From JAYODW01 sp038116745 (lineage in GTDB: Bacteria > Pseudomonadota > Gammaproteobacteria > Ga0077536), in contig JAYODW010000010.1 of NCBI GenBank assembly GCA_038116745.1, forward strand, positions 47,369-111,368: a stretch of DNA of 64,000 nt. The letters run 5' to 3'. Under the pieces are notes generated by a model. The model worked only from the letters and a program-made list of their open reading frames with translations. It was not told the origin of the DNA and did no database searches. The stretch's first letter is position 1. Every line of letters begins with the position of its first letter. The position numbers and the translations under genes are program-made. This document shows, in pieces, positions 59,967 to 64,000 of this stretch.

Positions 59967-62068
59967 GACTGGTTCTGGGGGTTGATGTCGGCGGTACCTT
60001 CACCGATGCGGTAGCGATAGCCGACGATGGCCGTATTCTCTCGGCTAAGACACCGTCGACGCCGGCGGATTATTCCGATGGCGTGTTGATGGCGCTGGAC
60101 GGGCTGGCGACGCAGCTCGGCCTTGAGCGCCGCGCACTGCTGGTCGCGACTGACCATATTGCGCACGGCACCACCGCTTCGCTCAACGCGCTCGTGACCG
60201 GACAGGTGCCGCCCGTTGGTTTCGTAACGACGCGTGGACATCGCGACAGCATCTACATCATGAACGTCGAGGGCCGGCATCTCGGTCTCCCGGCGCACGA
60301 GCTGCAGAACGTGATGCGTCAGCGCAAGCCGCGCGGTCTGGTGCCGCGCCACCTGGCGCACGAGGTGAGTGAGCGCATTGACCGGGCCGGCGAGGTGCTG
60401 GTCGCGCTCGACGAGGCGCAGGCGCGGGAGGTCGTACGGGCGTGTGTCGCGGACGGGGCGACTGCCATTGCTGTGTCCCTGCTTTGGTCATTCCGGAATG
60501 ACGTGCACGAGCAGCGCCTGCGCGCGCTCATCGCGGAGGAGGCGCCCGGCCTGTATGTCGCGCTGTCGTCTGAAGTCAGCCCGCGGATCCGGGAATTCGC
60601 GCGCCACGCGACGACCATCATGAGTACCCAGATCGGCCCTGGTCTGAGCGCCTATCTCGGCACGCTGGAAGCGCGCCTGCGGGAAGACGGCCTGCAGGGC
60701 GCACTGCTTGTGATGCAGAGTTCCGGCGGTGCGGTCACCGCGGCCGAGGCCCCGCAGACCGCCATTACCACCATCGGCTCTGTGCTGACCGGCGGTGTGG
60801 TCGGGGCGCAGCAGCTCGCGCGCCAGCTTGGCCACCGCAACGTCATCACCACTGATGTTGGGGGTACCACCTTCCTGGCCGGCCTTATTGTCGATGGGGA
60901 GCCGGTGCGCGCCGCGCAGACCATCATCAATCAGGCGCCGGTCAACGTACCCACCCTGCGCGTGGAGGCGATCGGCTCCGGCGGTGGCGCGATCGCCTGG
61001 ATAGACGCTGGCGGTAATCTGCGGATCGGTCCGGACAGCGCACAGGCCGTCCCCGGTCCGGCCTGCTATGACTCAGGCGGGTTGGAGCCCACGGTCACCG
61101 ACGCCAATCTGGTGCTCGGGATCTTGCCGCAGCACGGCCTGCTGGACGGCGGGCGACCGCTGTCCATGACCCGCGCGCGGGAGGCGATTGAGCGTCGCAT
61201 CGCCGGCCCGCTCGGACTCACCGTGGAGATGGCAGCGGCAGCCATCTATGCAGTGCAGAACGCGCAGACCGGCGACCTGCTGCGCAAGGTTGTGGTTGAG
61301 TGCGGGCACGATCCGCGGGAGTTTGTGGTGTATGCCTTCGGCGGGGCTGGTCCCGCGCACTGCGCAGCCTATGCCCGCGAAGTCGGAGCACGTGAGGTGG
61401 TTGTTCCACTCGGACCGATCGCATCGGCGTTCAGCGCTTACGGTCTGTCAACGTCCGATGTTGTCGTGACCCGCGAGCTGTCCGATCCGCTGACCTATCC
61501 TTTTGATCCCGAGCACGCTCAGGCCAACTTCGAGCGCCTCGAGGCGGCAGTCGCGGTGGCTATTGAGCGGCAGGGTCTGGCGCTGGCCGGGGTCGAGCTG
61601 CATCGTGAAATTGATATGCGCTACGGCATGCAGATGGGCGAAGTCGCGACGCCGGTCGCCGCCGGGCCACTCGATATGCCGGCACTCGAGGCAGCTGCCG
61701 CCGAATTCGAACAGCGCTACGCCCGGGTTTACGGCGAGGGCGCGGGCTTCCGTGAAGCAGGGATCCACGCGCTGACTTTCCGCGTGCGCGGTGTCGGTCT
61801 GCTGCCGGTTGCGCCGGCGCTGCCACCGATCGGTGCCGCCGGGGAGGCGTCGGTTGACCGCGCCCGGATTGAGGTCCGACCGGTGTGTCTGGACGGTCAG
61901 CGTGGCTTCGTCGATACCCCGGTTTATGACTACGCCGCCCTGCGCAGCGGTCATCGCCTACCCGGGCCGGCGGTGATCCAGGTGAGCACCACCACGGTGG
62001 TGATCCCGGACGGCATGCAGGGGACGGTCGATGCGCTCGGCAACCTGCACATCACGCTCACGCAATAA
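59963..62068 (+). CDS. hyuA: Hydantoinase/oxoprolinase family protein, subunit A
   Basis: This 701-residue ATP-binding subunit of the N-methylhydantoinase/5-oxoprolinase/acetone-carboxylase superfamily starts LVLGVDVGGTFTDAVAI, the phosphate-1 loop of the actin-like fold, and has HGTTASLNAL, SSGGAVTAAEA, ITTDVGGTTFLAGLI and FGGAGPAHCAAYAREVG. The complex opens cyclic amides or carboxylates ketones using ATP. The GTG start overlaps the hydroxylase stop (GTGA). hyuB follows after 10 bases. Confidence 0.93.
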   Translation: MRLVLGVDVGGTFTDAVAIADDGRILSAKTPSTPADYSDGVLMALDGLATQLGLERRALLVATDHIAHGTTASLNALVTGQVPPVGFVTTRGHRDSIYIMNVEGRHLGLPAHELQNVMRQRKPRGLVPRHLAHEVSERIDRAGEVLVALDEAQAREVVRACVADGATAIAVSLLWSFRNDVHEQRLRALIAEEAPGLYVALSSEVSPRIREFARHATTIMSTQIGPGLSAYLGTLEARLREDGLQGALLVMQSSGGAVTAAEAPQTAITTIGSVLTGGVVGAQQLARQLGHRNVITTDVGGTTFLAGLIVDGEPVRAAQTIINQAPVNVPTLRVEAIGSGGGAIAWIDAGGNLRIGPDSAQAVPGPACYDSGGLEPTVTDANLVLGILPQHGLLDGGRPLSMTRAREAIERRIAGPLGLTVEMAAAAIYAVQNAQTGDLLRKVVVECGHDPREFVVYAFGGAGPAHCAAYAREVGAREVVVPLGPIASAFSAYGLSTSDVVVTRELSDPLTYPFDPEHAQANFERLEAAVAVAIERQGLALAGVELHREIDMRYGMQMGEVATPVAAGPLDMPALEAAAAEFEQRYARVYGEGAGFREAGIHALTFRVRGVGLLPVAPALPPIGAAGEASVDRARIEVRPVCLDGQRGFVDTPVYDYAALRSGHRLPGPAVIQVSTTTVVIPDGMQGTVDALGNLHITLTQ

Positions 62069-62078
62069 GGAGCGCACC

Positions 62079-64000
62079 ATGAGTTTTGCGATCCCCGGTT
62101 CGGAAATATTTGTCAGTCGCCCGGTCGATCCGGACGTGCTGCTGCGCAGCCTGCCTGCGCGCCTGCGCGCGCACACGGTCAGTGCCGAGACCGTGGCGGC
62201 GCTCGACCCACTGACCTATGAGGTGGTGCGTCATCGTCTGTGGTCGATCACCGATGAAATGGGTGAGACGCTGCGGCGCATGTCCGGCTCTCCCATCGTC
62301 ACCGAGTCAAACGATTTTGACTTCACCATCAATGACGAAGTCGGTCAGGAGGTGCAGATAGGGCTGTACAACACCATGCTCGCCGGTGCGGTGGACCTGG
62401 CTATTTACTGGACGCTGCAGCATCGCGCCGACAATCCCGGGATCGAGGACGGGGACATGTTCCTGTGCAACGACCCCTGGATCGGCGGCGGTCTGCATCA
62501 GAACGACGCTGCGGTCTTCGCCCCGGTGTTCCACGACGGCCAGCTGTTCGCCTGGACCAGCGCGGTGTGCCATCAGCCCGACCTCGGCGGCTCGGCGCCG
62601 GGGTCCATGCCAATTCTCGCGGCCGATGTTTTTTCCGAGTCGCTGCCGACACCGCCGCTCAAGGTGGTACGTAACCTTGAGCTACAGCGTGATGTTGCGG
62701 ATGCCTGGGTGCGCCGCTCGCGCGTACCGCTGCTGGTCGGGCTCGATCTGCGTGCCAAGGTCGGCGCCAACGCGGTCGGCCGGCGGCGCCTGCTGGCGCT
62801 GATCGATCAGTACGGCGCGGATACGGTCAAGGCAGTCATGAAGCGCATGATGAACGACGCCGAAGATCGTCTGCGCAACAAACTCCGTGCTGCGCCGGAC
62901 GGGACCTGGCAGGCGACCGGCTGGCAGGACCAGGCTTTCCTTGGTGACCGGCAGACGCACGGGCTGTCGCTGACCATGACCAAGACCGCCGATCGTCTGA
63001 GTTTCGATTTTGCCGGCACGGATCCCCAGGCGGGAGTGATCAGCTGCACTTATGCCGGCTCCAGAGGAGGGATCATGCTTGCGCTGTTGCCGACCCTGGC
63101 CGGGGATATCCCCTGGTCTGCCGGGGGGCTGATGCGCTGCTTTGACATCGTCACTCCCGAAGGCACGCTGAATAACGCGACTTTTCCCGCGGCGGTGAAC
63201 AAGGCGCCGATCGCAACGGCCTGGGCGATAGGCAGTCTGGCTGCACAGTGTCTTTCGCAGATGCTCGATCGCACGGTTGACATGCAGGCCAGCGTGCAAT
63301 CGACCTGCTGCGGCACGTGGAACACTGCAGTGGTGGCCGGGCTTGATCAGCGAGCGGCTCAGCCGACGCCGTTTCTGAACGTGGTGATGGACTCGATGGC
63401 AGGCGGCTACGGCGCGCGGCCCGATGCTGACGGCATCGATACGGGGGGGCTGTTCTGTATCCCCATGGGCAAGGCGCCGGATGTGGAAATGACTGAGCTC
63501 CTGTACCCGCTGCTGATGCTGTGGCGGCGCGAGGAGCCCGACTCCGGCGGTGCCGGGCGCCAGCGCGGGGGTGTCAGCGCGTCAGTGGCGATGACGCCCC
63601 ACGGCACGGCGATTCCGGCGGCCCTGGTATTGTCCAGTGCGGGTATGGCCACGGCCCAGAACCCTGGCCTTGCCGGCGGTGCCCCGGGCAACCTCGGACG
63701 TAATCTCGTCGTGCGCGGCAGCCAGGTCCGCGCGCGCCTCAGCTCGGGCTGCCTGCCGGACAGTCTGGACGCTTGCGGTGGCGAGATGGAGATCGCGCAG
63801 TGCATCGCAGGGGGTGTGCTTGAACCCGGTGATGTGCTCTACCTGCACTGCCAGGGCGGCGGTGGTTACGGGGATCCGTTATTGCGTGAAGCGCCGCTGG
63901 TTGCGCGCGATGTTGCCGATGGCCGCGTGTCGCCCGCAGCGGCGCGGGAGCTTTACGGCGTCGTGCTCAGCGCCTCCGGGGCGCTGGACGAGGCGGCAAC
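62079..64000 (+). CDS. hyuB: Hydantoinase/oxoprolinase family protein, subunit B, 3' partial
   Basis: The frame starts at the ATG at 62079, with AAGGAG upstream, and stays open to the right edge (640 complete codons). Motifs are DPLTYEVVRHRLWSITDEMGETLRRMSGSP, DMFLCNDPWIGGGLHQND, VCHQPDLGGSAPGSM and GGGGYGDPL, all typical of HyuB/acetone-carboxylase alpha-like proteins. Family members are 520-600 residues, or longer when the C-terminal part is extended, as here. With HyuA it should form an ATP-dependent hydrolase or carboxylase. The substrate, possibly a cyclic amide, is unknown. Confidence 0.92.
   Translation, partial: MSFAIPGSEIFVSRPVDPDVLLRSLPARLRAHTVSAETVAALDPLTYEVVRHRLWSITDEMGETLRRMSGSPIVTESNDFDFTINDEVGQEVQIGLYNTMLAGAVDLAIYWTLQHRADNPGIEDGDMFLCNDPWIGGGLHQNDAAVFAPVFHDGQLFAWTSAVCHQPDLGGSAPGSMPILAADVFSESLPTPPLKVVRNLELQRDVADAWVRRSRVPLLVGLDLRAKVGANAVGRRRLLALIDQYGADTVKAVMKRMMNDAEDRLRNKLRAAPDGTWQATGWQDQAFLGDRQTHGLSLTMTKTADRLSFDFAGTDPQAGVISCTYAGSRGGIMLALLPTLAGDIPWSAGGLMRCFDIVTPEGTLNNATFPAAVNKAPIATAWAIGSLAAQCLSQMLDRTVDMQASVQSTCCGTWNTAVVAGLDQRAAQPTPFLNVVMDSMAGGYGARPDADGIDTGGLFCIPMGKAPDVEMTELLYPLLMLWRREEPDSGGAGRQRGGVSASVAMTPHGTAIPAALVLSSAGMATAQNPGLAGGAPGNLGRNLVVRGSQVRARLSSGCLPDSLDACGGEMEIAQCIAGGVLEPGDVLYLHCQGGGGYGDPLLREAPLVARDVADGRVSPAAARELYGVVLSASGALDEAA

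Noticed and set aside
1..64000. Search for tRNA, rRNA, CRISPR arrays, insertion sequences, integrases and attachment sites
   Set aside because: No cloverleaf with a T-loop signature, no regular direct-repeat array and no transposase or integrase motif was found by eye on either strand.

Overview
This is a 64 kb stretch of GC-rich DNA with no phage, insertion sequence, rRNA, tRNA or CRISPR array that I could see. An H-NS family protein, a YajG-like lipoprotein, TrkH, MipA/OmpV, Ada, Nei and an EptA-type remnant together point to a proteobacterium, most likely a gammaproteobacterium. The gene content is dominated by catabolic enzymes: luciferase-like flavin oxidoreductases (3), Rieske oxygenases (2), phytanoyl-CoA/TauD dioxygenases (3), a HAPMO-like Baeyer-Villiger monooxygenase, a carotenoid oxygenase, a FAD hydroxylase, CoA transferases (3), a thiolase and six SDRs. 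This suggests a versatile heterotroph that degrades aromatic, terpenoid or steroid-like compounds. That lifestyle is inference.

Layout. 0-4.2 kb (+): thiolase (cut by the left edge), VOC extradiol-type protein, luciferase-like oxidoreductase and alpha/beta hydrolase, a likely ring-degradation operon. 4.2-14.8 kb: DMT exporter, amidohydrolase, SnoaL-like protein, DUF2237 protein, Ada, a carboxyltransferase-SDR pair, thioesterase, HDAC-family amidohydrolase, acetoacetate-decarboxylase-family protein and PhyH dioxygenase. 14.8-15.25 kb: a gene-poor interval holding what I read as two tandem, related small RNA genes on the minus strand. 15.3-24 kb: PPOX-family protein, a two-subunit N,N-dimethylformamidase-like enzyme, methyltransferase, TrkH, HpaB-family protein and a fused two-domain CoA transferase. 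24-33 kb: double PilZ protein, lactonase-like protein, SDR/GST pair, PAS protein, MipA, aminotransferase, lipoproteins and an SDR. 33.3-35 kb: cobalt-type nitrile hydratase operon (beta, alpha, activator). 35-37.5 kb: Dam-family methylase with a C-terminal extension, then a decayed eptA/PAP2 pair and a DUF411 protein. 37.6-43.8 kb: Rieske oxygenase, degenerate SDR, glycosyltransferase, luciferase-like oxidoreductase, Nei and a photolyase-related protein. 43.8-49.4 kb: two family III CoA transferases (one a double-domain fusion) around a Rieske oxygenase coupled to an uncharacterised 114-residue protein. 49.5 kb: H-NS family protein with an AT-rich upstream region. 50.2-64 kb: a mostly co-oriented oxygenase island ending in hydantoinase A and B subunits, the latter cut by the right edge.

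The most interesting signal is the sRNA pair at 14.88-15.22 kb. Each has a sigma70-like promoter with a 16-bp spacer, a TTGC-N3-GCAA palindrome over the -35 box, a stem-loop presenting CUCCCCUC, and a terminal GCCGGGCC/GGCCCGGC hairpin. The loop is complementary to GAGGGGA Shine-Dalgarno regions that occur in front of at least four genes in this same window. Other points of note are an apparent deletion fusing eptA to a PAP2 gene, the dimethylformamidase-like pair, two SDRs that have lost catalytic residues, and the small protein translationally coupled to a Rieske oxygenase.
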